Translations under genes and position numbers: made by a program
Notes under the pieces: generated by a model
Seen by the model: the letters and a program-made list of their open reading frames with translations, nothing else
What the model was told of the DNA's origin: nothing
The model's database searches: none
In this document: positions 22,904-34,757 of the stretch, one piece after another
How positions within the stretch are numbered: position 1 is the stretch's first letter
Layout: each line of letters opens with the position of its first letter
Assembly: GCA_033182465.1 (NCBI GenBank)
Contig: CP137323.1
Location: 1,426,001 to 1,490,000, forward strand
Direction: 5' to 3'
From: Sanghuangporus weigelae
Taxonomy: Eukaryota; Basidiomycota; Agaricomycetes; Hymenochaetales; Hymenochaetaceae
DNA: 64,000 nucleotides

Positions 22904-24320
22904 AGTGGCTTTATTTATAGAGGAGAGGTCACCACAGGGGTCAAATACTCGACAGGAAGTCAAATGACGAGAAGGTATGCTTTGTGGATAAAGCAGTGGG
23001 AGGAGGGAATACAAAGAGACGAGGAGGGACGCGACGGGGTTTATTCTCTGCTTATGTCATGTACGCTTTGACAAACCAAACATGGACAAACGCGTCGCGT
23101 TTCTCTTGATCTTGATATTGTCAGAGCGGCTCAAATCACTCTTTGAGAGTTAGTCCGATGTAAAAATAAAATCAAAAGGTGGTATTGGAAGTGCGGGTGT
23201 GATGGAAGGCAAGCTTCTTTAAAAGGGTTTGTAAAGAAAAAGAAAAAAAAAAGACGTCAATAATTCTCTTTCTCATCGTCCGCAAATCATGAAGCCACGA
23301 CTCAGGCTTGTATCGCCATCGTCTGCTAGGCCTCTCTGAGCATCCCAGGCCTAGCCTCTCTTCGTGACTACATCACGAAACTATAAATGAGTTCTTATTT
23401 GTTTGTTTGATGGGCACAGAATGATAGTTCTTGCCATCTCTGGCCATAGCGGCGGCACCTATGGCTCAAACAAAATTATCTCCAACAGTGAAATCCGAAC
23501 GTCTTTTCACACGTAGATTCGTCTTTCATAATGGAATGCAACGTTGCCTTCTCTGGTGGACTATCAACGCCGTCACTTAGCGGAAGGAAAGAGAATTGAT
23601 TCAGTCACTAAAAATGTATTCGCTTGTGAGTGGAGGAGCTGAACTTCGTCCATTAATATTTGCTTCAGTTTACCACTCACATGTTGCTCCTTCTTTGAGA
23701 GGGTATAACATGCCACGGTACTGCATCGCGGCCCAAATGATGAAGCCGACTTCATACACATATATCATTCATATCGACACGAGCTCACGTCTGTTTTTTG
23801 AACATCGTGCGTACACTGACCTTGTACAGAAATGTATTCGTGTAGGTTTTTCGGAGATCAAGTTCTCGCGAATCCGTCCAAGTTCATTTATATCATCTAC
23901 AAACCTCTAATCTGTCGACGATTTTCTTCATGATTTGTTGAGCTTCCGGAGGATTAAATTTATGATGAACAGCCTATATATGTCCAGGTCTAACTCTATA
24001 ACAGTACAATGAGCTACAGAACAGACGAGTACAGTACAAGTCACGAGTAACAGAGCACTTTGCGAATGAAACAATCCAACAAGATAACGACAGCAAAAAC
24101 AGACAGATAAATGAGAAATTCCGAATAATAAAATTTGGAAGTCGGCATGAGCAAGAGCACGAGCAAGAATGAAAGTGGAGAACGGAAAGAAATGGCGTAG
24201 AATGTGCACAAAAAATGAATATATACGAAAAAGGCCAACGCAAAATTGATTGGCGAGATGATCGATCAAACACACACGTGAGGAGATGTGTCTTACGCAA
24301 GACAATGTAAGACCGAGCCT
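22904..24320. repeat. Array spacer B/C
   Basis: Contains the copy B upstream region with its inverted repeat (23027-23102), a purine-rich tract (about 23228-23252), and the downstream block of copy C. It aligns by eye with the other spacers. Confidence 0.6.
23027..23102. promoter_or_regulatory. CGCG inverted repeat upstream of copy B
   Basis: The left arm GGACGCGACGGGGTTT (23027-23042) and right arm AAACGCGTCGCGTTT (23088-23102) flank about 45 bp that include TATGTCAT and GCTTTGACAAA. The left arm has drifted. It lies 124-199 bp before the start codon. ACGCGT matches the MCB site bound by fungal MBF-type regulators; binding here is inference. Confidence 0.5.
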
Positions 24321-25999
24321 TTAAAATCGACGCGCACGCTTGATACCTCTACTTGAGCCTTCGCCTCTATCGTCCTCTTCTTCCTCTGCGAGTCGACCCG
24401 TATCCCTTAACCATTCCGCTTCTTCTTCGACGAGCTTTGGGTCGTCTATATCCACAAATCCTAGAACGGTCGGACCCGTCCTTCTCTTCAATGCCAGGTT
24501 TTTCCTGTGTCCGTCGCGTAAGTGTCGGGCGAACTGGTCTCTCGACCCTCGAGCGAAGTTGGTTCCGCAGGGACACTTGTACGCGTTCGACTTTAGGTGA
24601 ACATCGGCTATATGTCTAGGCAGGCCTGTGTTCGACCCAGTTGCCTTCCACGAGCACTCTTCCCCCACAGTGCGGAATGGACACTCGAGAGTGTCGTGAG
24701 GGTGTTTTCCCGTATATGCATTGATGTGGTCAATGACATGGGACCGAATGGTCGTGGCGTTGAAGTCTGCACGGCACTTTCCGCCTGGCAGCGCGTTTTT
24801 CGCGGGAAAAGGGCATTCCCATGTCTCAGTGCTGCAATGTACGGGCGTTATGCCGAATCGATAAGTTATGAACTCTGTCGATAGTGAGTTCTTAATTGTG
24901 ACCTTCCTTATCCCTTTTGCATTCGCTTTATTCCCGCGTCGGGTAGAATTCTTAGAATTGCTGTTGCCATTCAATCTTCTCGAGTTCTGTACGTGGCTGC
25001 CCCATTTTCTCTTCCGACTCGAACGTGGACCACTTGGTCCAGAGGCGGTGGTCTGCTCCTCCTGATTTGGCTCGACTGTGCATTGCTTCCTTTGAACTTT
25101 TGGGAAGTTTCCGTCTTTTGACGTAGAGAGCTGTCTCTCTGACGAAGGGCTCGTAGACTTTGCCAAAGCCGGAGCTCTGGACAGATATAAGTGACAAATG
25201 GTAGGGATGAAGGAGCTTGATCACATACGGCGTTTCTTTCCTCTTAACCAGATCATCCTCATCATTATGCGGAGCTGGGAATTCTCCCATCACCGGCGAT
25301 TCATCGTCGGCGTAGCTAGTCCGCAGTGGCTCGCCGATGAACTGGTCAAATTCAAAACGCGGATCACTTGCATAGAATGCGTATTGGTGCAAGAGATCCA
25401 TGAAAGTTTGGATACTTATGAAAGAATATTCATGAGTTCCGATTTCATGATCATAAAAGCACGAACGCACCTTAATTGGGAAATAGTTTCCACTGATTGC
25501 GCTAGACGTTCCTTTAAAACAATAGTTTGCGGTGTCTCTTTGGCAGGTTCCGACAACTGCGAGGCGTTGTCATTGTACGTATCGACTCGCAATGAAACTC
25601 CAGTCTCTGTTGATAGCTCGGAAAGCTTCAACAATGAATCTGGTCTGAGCATGGAAAAGAGTGGTCAGCGAAACGAAAGTCAGACAAGTGAATATCATAC
25701 CCATCTTCCGTTGGCCAGAGAAGGCTCTCCAACCTCTCCAGGGATTCTTGGATTTCATCAGGTGCCTCGCCAGGGTTACCAAACAATTCATCATCGCGCA
25801 TGCTCAGAAAGTCCAATTCTGCGGGCATCTGTGCCGAGGACGCGCTTTAAATCGCGTCAGTACGCGTAGGAGGATGAGACGTATACAACGGACAGACTTA
25901 CTTTGGCGTGGCTTGAAACTTTCCTTTATGACCGGACGCGGAGGTGGATATGGAGAATGTGGAGGAGGGAGATTGTGCGATGCTGCCGGGGCGGGACAT
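24321..25999 (-). CDS. Array copy C: three-finger C2H2-like protein
   Basis: Same five-exon plan as copy B, with the ATG at 25999. Recognisable parts are PAELDFLSMRDDELFGN (acidic exon 2), LRPDSLLKLSELSTETG (exon 3) and FMDLLHQYAFYASDPRFEF (exon 4), which carries an extra segment (SYADDESPVMGEF) compared with B. The final exon has NLS-like RKRKW and the three-finger module (WECPFPAKNALPGGKC, CPFRTVGEECSWKATG, CPCGTNFARGSRDQFA), ending RGIKRARRF. All key Cys and His residues are kept. No stop or frameshift was seen in the exons. Closest relative in the window is B. Confidence 0.8.
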
Positions 26000-27334
26000 A
26001 GTGGCTTTATTTTATGAGAGCAGGTCACCACAGGGGTCAAGTACTCGAGGGCAAGTCAAATCACGAGAAGGGATGCTCTGTGGATAAAGCAGTAGGAGGA
26101 GGGGATACAAAGAGACGAGGAGGGACGCGACGCGGTTTATCCTCTGCTTATGTCATCTACGCTTTGACAAACCAAACATGGTCGTGTTTCTCTGAATATT
26201 GTCAGAACAAATCATTTTTTGAAAGTGAGTTAGTTCGAGATAGGAATAAAATAAAAAAGTGGTGTGCGGGTGCGATGGAGGGCAAGCTTCTTTTAAAAGG
26301 GCTTGTAAAGAAAAAGAAAAAAAAATAACACTCCAATAATTCTCTTTCTCATCGTCCGCAAATTATCAAGCCACGGCTCAGGCTTGTATCGCCATCGTCT
26401 GCTAGGTCTCTCGGAGCATCTCGGGCCTAGCCTCTCTTCGTGACTGAATCATGAAAATACAAATGAGTTCTTATTTATTCGACGAGCATAGGGTGATGCT
26501 TCGTGCCATCGGTATATTTGGCCATTGCGGTGATACCTATGGTTGAAACAACATCTCCGAGCGTGAAAGCTGCATGCGTTTTCACACGTACATTCGTCCG
26601 CATAATGTTGCCTTCTCTGGTGGACTATCAAATAAAGTCGACACCATCACTTAACGGAAGGAAGGACTTGATCTAGTCACTAAAAATGTATTTGCTTGTG
26701 CGTGAGGGAGCTGAGCCTCATTTATTTGCTTCAGTTTGCCACTCATATGTTGCTTCTTCTTTGAGAGGGTATAGCTAGCCACGGTACTGTATCGTGGCCC
26801 AAATGATGAAACCGACCTTATACCCATGTATCATTCATATCGGCACGAGCTTTAATTTCTTTCGTTGTTTAGATATCATGTGTATTCTGACCTCAAGTTA
26901 GTACATGAATGTAATCCTGTAGGTTTCTTGCACTTTCTGATGTTGCGATGCTTAAGTCCATACATATCTTCCGCAAACTCCCAGATCCATCGAACCTTGG
27001 CTCAGTGATTTGGTGAACTACTGGAGGATGATAAACTCGATGAAATAGGCTCAGGTTCGATTCTATGATAGTACAACTAGCTAAAGGATGGACAAGTATA
27101 GTGCAAGCCACAAATAATAGACCGTTAAGAGAACACCTGATGATTGGAAACATCCGATAGACCGACGATAGCAAGAACAGATAGAAATGTGTGTGAGTCC
27201 ATCCCGGAGAGTCAGAACAACGAAGGAAAAAGGAGAAAGACAAAACGGATGCATGTTAGCGACATGAGCAAGAATATAGACGGTGAAATAAACACGTGAG
27301 AAGACATATCGTGACACAAGACGATCCTTTACTG
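26000..27334. repeat. Array spacer C/D, left part
   Basis: Copy C upstream region: the left CGCG arm is present at 26123-26138, while the right arm has decayed to a TCGTGTT remnant. A purine-rich tract at about 26308-26326 follows, then the downstream block of copy D up to ACACGTGAGAAGACAT (27292-27307). Homology to the array stops at about 27335, where the repetitive insertion begins. Confidence 0.6.
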
Positions 27335-28184
27335 CCTTTTTCATATGTACAGGCATTTACTGGTCCTTTGAACACCCAATACAGATCCACTCGTACACAA
27401 CACCACAAACATTTAAAAAAAAATCTAATTACATATCTGAGTAGTCTGCTATGGAGGCTATATGCTGAAAATTTTTTGAGCTGTAAAATGTGCAGGAAAA
27501 ATCAAATTGTGCGTGTGAAAAAAGTAGGGTAAATGTCACGAAATTAACTCCTTTGAACACCTTGTGACATAAGTGTTACACGCGAGATGAGATCCGCCCG
27601 ATTACATAATATTAATAATGTTGATAAGTCTGCCTGTCACGCTTTTCAAGTCACCTTTATTGTATGCCTTATATTAATTCATTGGATAGCTCTTTCGCCA
27701 CAAAAACTAGGCTGCATGTACTTACAGTAGTGGAATACTAATATATCTGCTTTTGAGTCATGCTCAAAGCATGGATGAATAGCAAAATGCATCTGATTCA
27801 TTGTTTCTCATTGAGTTTCACTGAAATTCAGCAGTAAATAATTTCTCTGTATTTAATGGGACATGGTAAATTGCTGAAATTTCGCAGCATGACTCATGTG
27901 TATTCTGTCCACCTATGATAAAAATTTCAAGTTGCAAATTAGAGGTTTGAGTGAGTAAATGTAGGGTGTTCAAAGGAAGGGTATTGTCACTCGCGACTTC
28001 TGTGATTTTTGTCACACAAAACACCTCAAAATACAAAAATCACCGTATCTCACTCAATTCTTAACCATTTTGCATGATCTAAGTTGCTAAATTCATAGTT
28101 TTAAGATTCAGTTCAAGCTCCAACAAGGATAAAGAGAAATGAACAAAGAATGAGTGAGATATGTCGTAAAAGGCCGATTTTAGA

Positions 28185-29839
28185 TAGGGCTCCGTGCGTA
28201 TCCGTAATATACGGATACGGCCCACATCGTATACGCATACGGCCGTGTCTATACTGGCCTTGGATGCTGATTATACGGGCCGTATTTTTACGGCTGTACC
28301 CATACCAAGGGTCGGAGAAAAAGACCGGATACGCCGCATCCACTGTATCCGGATGAAGGGGTCCGGCTGTCAATTTTACCAATACTTTACTCAAATTTGC
28401 TCAGATTTGTGTATCGAATCAAAGACCCGAAATTATATAAGGGATAACAGAATTATGGAATAATACAAGAACGTGAAGAACATGAAAGAATACCTTGAAT
28501 TCACCAATACAGAGTCATGGATTACAGCTAGTTGCAAAATTGTTGGCAATCACGTGATTTCACCACTTTTCTCACCATGAGAGCCTCAAAACACAGATAA
28601 AATCATATCTCACCCAAATCTCAACGGTTTCACATCATCTAAGTTGCTAAATTCATCTCTTCGAAAGTACTTTCATTTGGAAACAAAAATCGAGAAAATC
28701 GAGCAAAACTAGATGCTAAAGTGGCAAAAATATTGTTTTTTGCCTCTTCTTTGCATGTGCATTTTTGTCTATGATCCCTGCTGGTCCAGCACCTCCCCAA
28801 AGCTGTCCTAAATGATAATATGATTATATTATGAATTTACAGACTGAATTTGAGTTGGATTGTGTGCCAGAATGTGCTGCTTTGAGGCATGCCTGAATCA
28901 CTCAAAACTCATCATTTCCCTCTAGCCTCCCAGGCTCCAGGAAAAATTCTTACAGGCCAGATTCATGCATGTAAATTCATTTTAGATATAATAGACTAGG
29001 TTTATGTACTAGCTAGGTCCTCAGCATCCACTGGTGAGCTGGGAAGATGCTGTCTAAAATGATGCATACAACAGAATCTCATGTTCAGCCCAGCTCACTA
29101 GTGGATGCTGAGGACCTAGCTAGCACATAAACCTAGTCTATTATATCTAAAATGAATTTACATGCATGAATCTGGCCTGTAAGAATTTTTCCTGGAGCCT
29201 GGGAGGCTAGGGGGAAATGATGAGTTTTGAGTGATTCAGGCATGCCTCAAAGCAGCACATTCTGGTACACAATTCAACTCAAACTCAGTCTGTAAATTCA
29301 TTTTATAATCATATTTTCATTCTGGATAGCTTTGGGGAGGTGCTGGACCAGCAGGGATCACAGAAAAAAATGCACATGCAAGGAAGAGGCAAAAAAACGA
29401 TATTTTTGCCATTTTGGGGTCATTTTTTGCTCTAGTTTCTCAATTGTTTTTCCTAAACGAAATCCCTTTCGAAAAGATGAATTTAGCAACTTAGATGATG
29501 TGAAACCGTTGAGATTTGGGTGAGATATTATTTTATCTGTGTTTTAAGGCTCTCATGGCGAGAAAAGTAGTGAAATCACGTGATTGCCAACAATTTTGCA
29601 ACTAGCTGTAAGATCTACAACACTCTATTGGCTAAATTACAGTAGAAATTGGCCACCAAAACCCTTGAGAAGATGTTTCATGAGGAAATTTTCGTATACG
29701 GCGTATCCGCCGTATACGGGCATCCCGTATCCGTACCGACTGGTGGAGATCACTTATACGGGCCGTAAAAGTACGGCCGTCCCCGTATGAGTGCCGCATT
29801 TATACGCGCATGCCCATATACGATACGCAAAGAGCCCTA
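28185..29839. mobile_element. hAT-like non-autonomous foldback element with 8-bp target duplication
   Basis: The ends are inverted: TAGGGCTC at 28185-28192 and GAGCCCTA at 29832-29839. They are flanked by identical 8-bp ATTTTAGA (28177-28184 and 29840-29847). An 8-bp duplication with this kind of terminus points to the hAT superfamily. Just inside are subterminal regions crowded with ATACGG/CCGTAT palindromes (28195-28350, 29690-29825). The interior is a giant inverted repeat. No transposase frame is present, so it would need a transposase in trans. Confidence 0.78.
28522..29611. repeat. Large inverted repeat (arms about 520 bp, loop 45 bp)
   Basis: TTACAGCTAGT at 28522 pairs with ACTAGCTGTAA ending at 29611, and pairing continues inward with few mismatches. 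It reaches TGAGCTGGG (ending 29043) against CCCAGCTCA (from 29089). The loop is 29044-29088. Transcribed, it would form a long hairpin. Confidence 0.85.
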
Positions 29840-29948
29840 ATTTTAGACACATCTTTCATGTGCAGTTTTTCCTGCCCTCAGACTGGGAGCTACAACAACC
29901 TAGACTGCACCAGAGTGGTGCTATTGGCAGAATATGAATTTACAGACA

Positions 29949-31630
29949 TCAGATTTTCTGAGAATAAATTTCGCCTCTATCATCCTCTTCTTTTTCAGTG
30001 TGTCTACCCATGCTTTGCGACCATTGTTTCTCTTCTTCGACAAGTTTTGGGTCATCTATATCCATCAAGTAGGGTGTTGCTTGGTCCATCTTCCTCTTTG
30101 TGGACATAGATGTCCCGAAACTTGTCGATGTCCGTTGCATAAGTGACGAACGAATTGGTCTCGAGAACCTCGGGCAAACCACGATCCACAGGCGCATTTA
30201 TGTGCATTCGATTTGAGGCGACCCTCAGCTACGTGCCTGGGCAAGCCCTTATTTGGCCCCGTAGTTTCCTTCCATGTGCTTCCTTTCCCCATCTTGCGGT
30301 ACAGGCACTCGAGGGTGCCATGAGGACACTTTTTCCGATGCGTCTGCAGATGGTCTGCAACATGTCTGCGTATGGACTCCGAATCAAAGGATGCAGGGCA
30401 TTTTCCATCCGGCAAGGCGTCGTGCTCTGAGAAGGGACATTGCCGTCTATGAGAGGAGTCATGGACTGGCTCGATACCAAATCGATAGACGATAAATTGG
30501 GTCGACAGATGGTCTAGACCTGTGACCTTGTTCGTCTTCCTTGCATTTATGTTGTCGCCGCATTTTACAGCATTAAGACACTCTCGACCGCCATCCTTGC
30601 TCGAGTTCCGTGATTCATAATCTCGGCTGTTGCGTTTTCTCTTTGTTGAACGCGGAGTAACTGATTCCGAGATGCTTAAACTGTGTTCTTGCTTCCGCAT
30701 TTCTGTGCATCGGCCCTGCTGAATAGTTGGATAGTCGGCATCCTTCGACGTTGTAACTTGGTCCTCAGATAGAGGGCTTGCAGGGTTAGTCGTGATCAAC
30801 GTCTTGAGTCCATCTATCACGTAACTTATGGGCAAGGAGGAATAAACGCACGTACGGTGTCTCTGCCCTTTCAACGAGTATATCGTCATTAGACCGTGAA
30901 GCGGTTTCTTTGACGTGATCTACATCTCTCTTTTTCCTTGATGAATTGTCCACAGTCGACACCGGCTCGCCGGTGAACTGCTCAAAGTCGAAACGAGGAT
31001 CACTCGCATAAAATGCGTGTTGCATCGAGAGATGCATGAAGTTAGAATTCCTTATGAAGGAATGTTCGTAAGTTCCGATTTCATGATCAAAGAGGCATAC
31101 GCGCACCTTATAGTTTCCACGGGCCGCAGGAGATGGCCATTTACATTGACGTTCAATTTTGGAGCCCTTTCCACATTATGTTTTTTTTGTCGATGCATTT
31201 CCGCTGCGCGAAGTAGCATGCGGTACTTTAGCGATCTTGTTTGTTGGCACGTAATGCTTGAGAGTCGGGTCGAATCTGGAGGCGGTTGAAGATGTGGCAG
31301 CAGAACGAAACTCAGACAAGTAATTCTCATACCCATCCTCTACGGGTTTCAGGAGCCTCTTCAGTCTCTCCAAGGAGCTTTGGATTTCGTCGCGAGTATC
31401 GTTGGGTCTACCGAACAATTCATCTTCGGGCATTCTTAGGAAGTCCTGTCAAGCAAGCGTCTCTGTCAAGAACGTGTTTTCAATAGCCTCAGTACTCGTA
31501 GGACACTTAACTGTATACTCTGATGTGCTTACATCAATGTGGCTTCTGACTTCACCTTACGCTGCGGTTTGTTGGTGGCTTGGTGTGATGTGGAGGAGGA
31601 AGCGTGTGAATGGTGGTAGGATTGAGATAT
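29949..31630 (-). pseudogene. Array copy D: broken zinc-finger-like gene
   Basis: The family start codon is ATA instead of ATG (31628-31630). Downstream exons are recognisable: MPEDELFG with SLERLKRLLKPVEDG, then NFMHLSMQHAFYASDPRFDFEQFTGEPV, a basic linker with KRKR, and a finger module with the Cys/His pattern (CPFSEHDALPDGKC, CLYRKMGKGSTWKETTG, CACGSWFARGSRDQFV). The second finger has lost a Cys (GST where others have a Cys). A frameshift near 30110 separates the finger frame from the DDPKLVEEEKQW tail, and the last roughly 15 codons including KRARRF are cut off by the insertion on its 3' side. Confidence 0.8.
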
Positions 31631-33024
31631 TGTGGCTCAAATTCGTAGGGAAGAGTCAGATATTCGGAATCAAGTCAAAACTCAATAAAGGGCGCTCTGT
31701 GGATAAAGCAGTAAGGGGAGGGGAAACAAAGAGACGACGCGTTTATTCTTTGCTTGTGTCATCTCTGCTTTGACAAGCATGGACAAATATGCCGCGCTTT
31801 TCTTTCTTAGACTCCAATTCATTTTCAAGGATAAATTGTCCAAGACTTCTTTCTATTACAGTAAATAAGGTTTGGAAATGCGTGCGTCAATAGAGGGCTT
31901 GTCTCGTCAAAAATACTAAAGGAACAGTACAAGTATACTGATAAGTCTTCTCACTCACCAAGCCATAGTCAAGACTTCTATTCTGCTGGGCCTACTTCCA
32001 GTAATTTAGGCCTGAGTCAATCCGCAATTGGTCGGTGTCCCTGGATCCTTAGATACAGAATGACACCACCTGCGATTGGTTATAATCCTGAGATAAGTAT
32101 CGTATGAATGACAAGGTTACACTTCCCCCCGAACGCAGAGACTACAAAGTTCCTCTACAGGCCAACGCGAGCGCAGAAATTGGACGAGCTTCCCTCGTCT
32201 TTGTCTTCGTGCTTTTTCCTGTTCCGTTATTGAATGCATTCGCAAGTGTTGTTTTCTCTGGTGGTCTGTCAATTGAGGTCGATCCCACCATCTAGCCAAA
32301 GGGGATTAATTCAGTCAGCAAAGCGCGTTTTGCTTGTTCACTTCTGGTTGAAGAATGAACCAGGCCCTATCCGTTTGCTTTAGCTTGACGTTCCTTCGAG
32401 GCTCATTATTTGGGTGGGCATGGCGCAACATAACACTATTTTCATCACCCAAAATAATGAAGTTAACTTCATACCCATGCATCATCAACATAAAAACAAG
32501 TTTTCATCCGCTGTTTTCATATGATGCGTGTTATAACTTAATAAATAAATGCAGTCCGCTGGACTCCCCGAGATTTCCGATCTTGCGACTTTATGAGACC
32601 TAAGGTATTCACAGTTTGACCGGACTTTTAGGTTTCGTCACAGGGTTGCAACACAGGCTATAATGGGCACCGGTTGCCTGCCGATTAATAACTCTAGATC
32701 AAGCAGGGCGACCAAGACAAGACTCAATTAAATAATAGTAGAACGAGCTCCACGACAGACAGATACAGTACAGACAACGAGTAACAAAGCATCTGAAATT
32801 TTATCCAATAACAACAATAGAAATTACTAGATATATGTGAGAAATCCGGTCAGTAAGCCACATAACAAAAAGGACGGCACAGAAGACTCTTCTTGACAGA
32901 GCAAAGATGTACAGACAGAAGCGGCGTAGAATGCAGAGATAGTGGCAAAAACGGAACACTCAGAGATATCGATCAAAGCACGTGACCAACTGCGTGCGTC
33001 CTTCCTTGACGTTTTTTTTTACGA
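31631..33024. repeat. Array spacer D/E
   Basis: Diverged spacer. The copy D upstream region still shows ACGACGCGTTTATTC (31733-31747) and TGCTTGTGTCATCT, but the right arm has decayed to GCCGCGCTTTT. The copy E downstream block follows from about 32450. No gene is supported. Confidence 0.5.
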
Positions 33025-34757
33025 TTACGAAATCGTGGGCTTGAAGCCTTTAAACCGACGTGTACGCTTGACACCTTTGCTTGAGCCTTCGCCTCTATCA
33101 TCCTCTTCTTTTTCAGTGTGTCTACCCATGCTCCTCAACCATCGCTTTTCTTCGTCGACGAGACTCGGGTCGTCAACGCTGACGTAGTCGGGTATTGTGG
33201 ATTCCGTCCTTTTTACAGCCAAATTCCTTTCGTGTCCATCACGCAAGTGACGGACAAATTGGTCGCGCGTTCCACGAGAGAAGGACGTACCGCAAGGGCA
33301 GGTGTACCTCCGTTACGTGGCGTGGTAGGCCCGTATTGGGCCCGACAGTTTTCAATGACCCCCTATCGTCTGCCCACATACACCGCTCGTTCGTTCGGTG
33401 TCTGGGGCATTCGAGCTTGCCTCCGGGATGTTGAGCCAAATAGGCATCGACATGGTCAGCAATGTGGGATCGAATGGTCCCTGCGTCGAAGGTCGATAGA
33501 CACCTCCCATCCGACAGGGCATCGTGGGCAGGGAATGGACAGGACCACCGGCGGGAGGCGCTATGCACAGGCTTAAGGCCGAATCGATAGATTATAAACC
33601 CTGTTGACAAGGGGTTCGAGCCCGTAATCTTTGCCTTCCCTTTTATGTTCCTAGCGTTGCCACGTCCATCGGCCGTTCCATTAGAGTTGCGGCCACTATC
33701 GCTGCTCGAAGATCTTGTGTTGTCAATATGGTGGTCGCGTTTTCTTTTTCTTGGACGGAGACTAACTGATTCGAGGTCGTTGGCATTTTGTGTTTGGTCC
33801 GTCTGTGCCGTACGTCGGTCAAGCTTCACTACAGAAGGGCCGTCGTCTGTCGGCGTAGAAATTAGGCCCTCTGACGGAGGGCTCGCAGATGAAGCCAGAG
33901 TCGATGCCCTATGCACAATTATTGTCAATAGATTATGGGGCTGGAGAGGGAAGGGCGCATACGGTGTCTCTTCCCTCTTGTCCGACGCGTCCTTTACGGA
34001 ATGCGAGACAGAATCTTTGTCTGTATCTTCATCCCTCTCCTCCCTTGACGACTCGTACTCCGTGTAATTGGTCGGCACTACCTCGCCAGGGAACCTGTCG
34101 AAGTCCCAGCAGTCATCACTGGCGTAGAATGCATATTGCTCTAAAAGATCCATGAATTCTGGTGAACTTATGAAGTTATTGCTCATAAGTTCCCGATTTC
34201 ATGATTATAAAGCCATAAGCGCACCTTAATCGGGAAATAATTTCCGCCGATTGTACTAGACCATCAGACCCTGCCGAAGAAGATTCGTCGAGAATGACCT
34301 TCCTTTCGAGTTGTCCTTTGGTACAATGACAGGTAGCATTACAGGATGAATCTATCATATTTCCGGTTGGTGGCTCAGAGAGCTTGAAAGATGAGTTGAG
34401 ACTGAACGCGGGAAAAGAACGGTCAGCAAAAAGAAAGTCAGACAAGGTTTTTGTCATACCCATCCTCCATTGGCTGCAGAAGTCCTTCTAGCCTTTCCAG
34501 GGATCCCTCGATTTCAATAGAATTTTCGTCGGGGGGTCCAAACAAGTCATCGTCAGACATGCTCAAGAAGTCAGTTGCGGCGTTCGTCTCTACCAAGGAC
34601 GCGCTTCAACCGCGTTAGTACGCGTAGGAGGATGAGATATATACACTGGAAATGCTTACTTTGGCGTAGCTTGAGATTTTTCTTTATAGTCGGGCTTGTC
34701 AGTAGTAATGGACTCTGTGGATGAGGAAGACTGGGAGAGGCTGTTGGATTGGAGCAT
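33025..34757 (-). pseudogene. Array copy E: zinc-finger-like gene with a 20-bp frameshifting deletion
   Basis: The start exon is intact (ATG at 34757, MLQSNSLSQSSSSTES, GTAAGC donor). Acidic exon 2 (MSDDDLFGPPDENS), exon 3 and exon 4 (PEFMDLLEQYAFYASDDCWDF) are recognisable. The finger exon reads well to TEVHL, then shifts frame near 33305: compared with copies G and H, 20 bp are missing between two short GGTG(T/G)ACC-like repeats. This removes the third finger's Cys pair from the frame. The tail continues in another frame (33025-33246), and a missing T removes the family stop, adding eight codons after RTRRF. A truncated two-finger protein remains possible. Confidence 0.78.

Larger units (their letters stand above)
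27335..29945. mobile_element. AT-rich composite insertion that splits array unit D
   Basis: About 2.6 kb of non-array, AT-rich sequence replaces the 3' end of copy D. The left junction follows the conserved spacer near 27335; the right junction is just before TTCGCCTCTATC at about 29945. It contains a 612-bp AT-rich block bounded by inverted CCTTTGAACACCC (27365-27377 and 27964-27976), then the hAT-like foldback element. No coding region was recognised. A clean target duplication for the whole insertion was not found. Confidence 0.6.

Noticed and set aside
23228-23252. Adenine-rich tracts in spacers (also about 26308) as retroposed poly(A) tails
   Set aside because: They lie at the same relative place in neighbouring units and are part of the duplicated spacer, not independent insertion ends.
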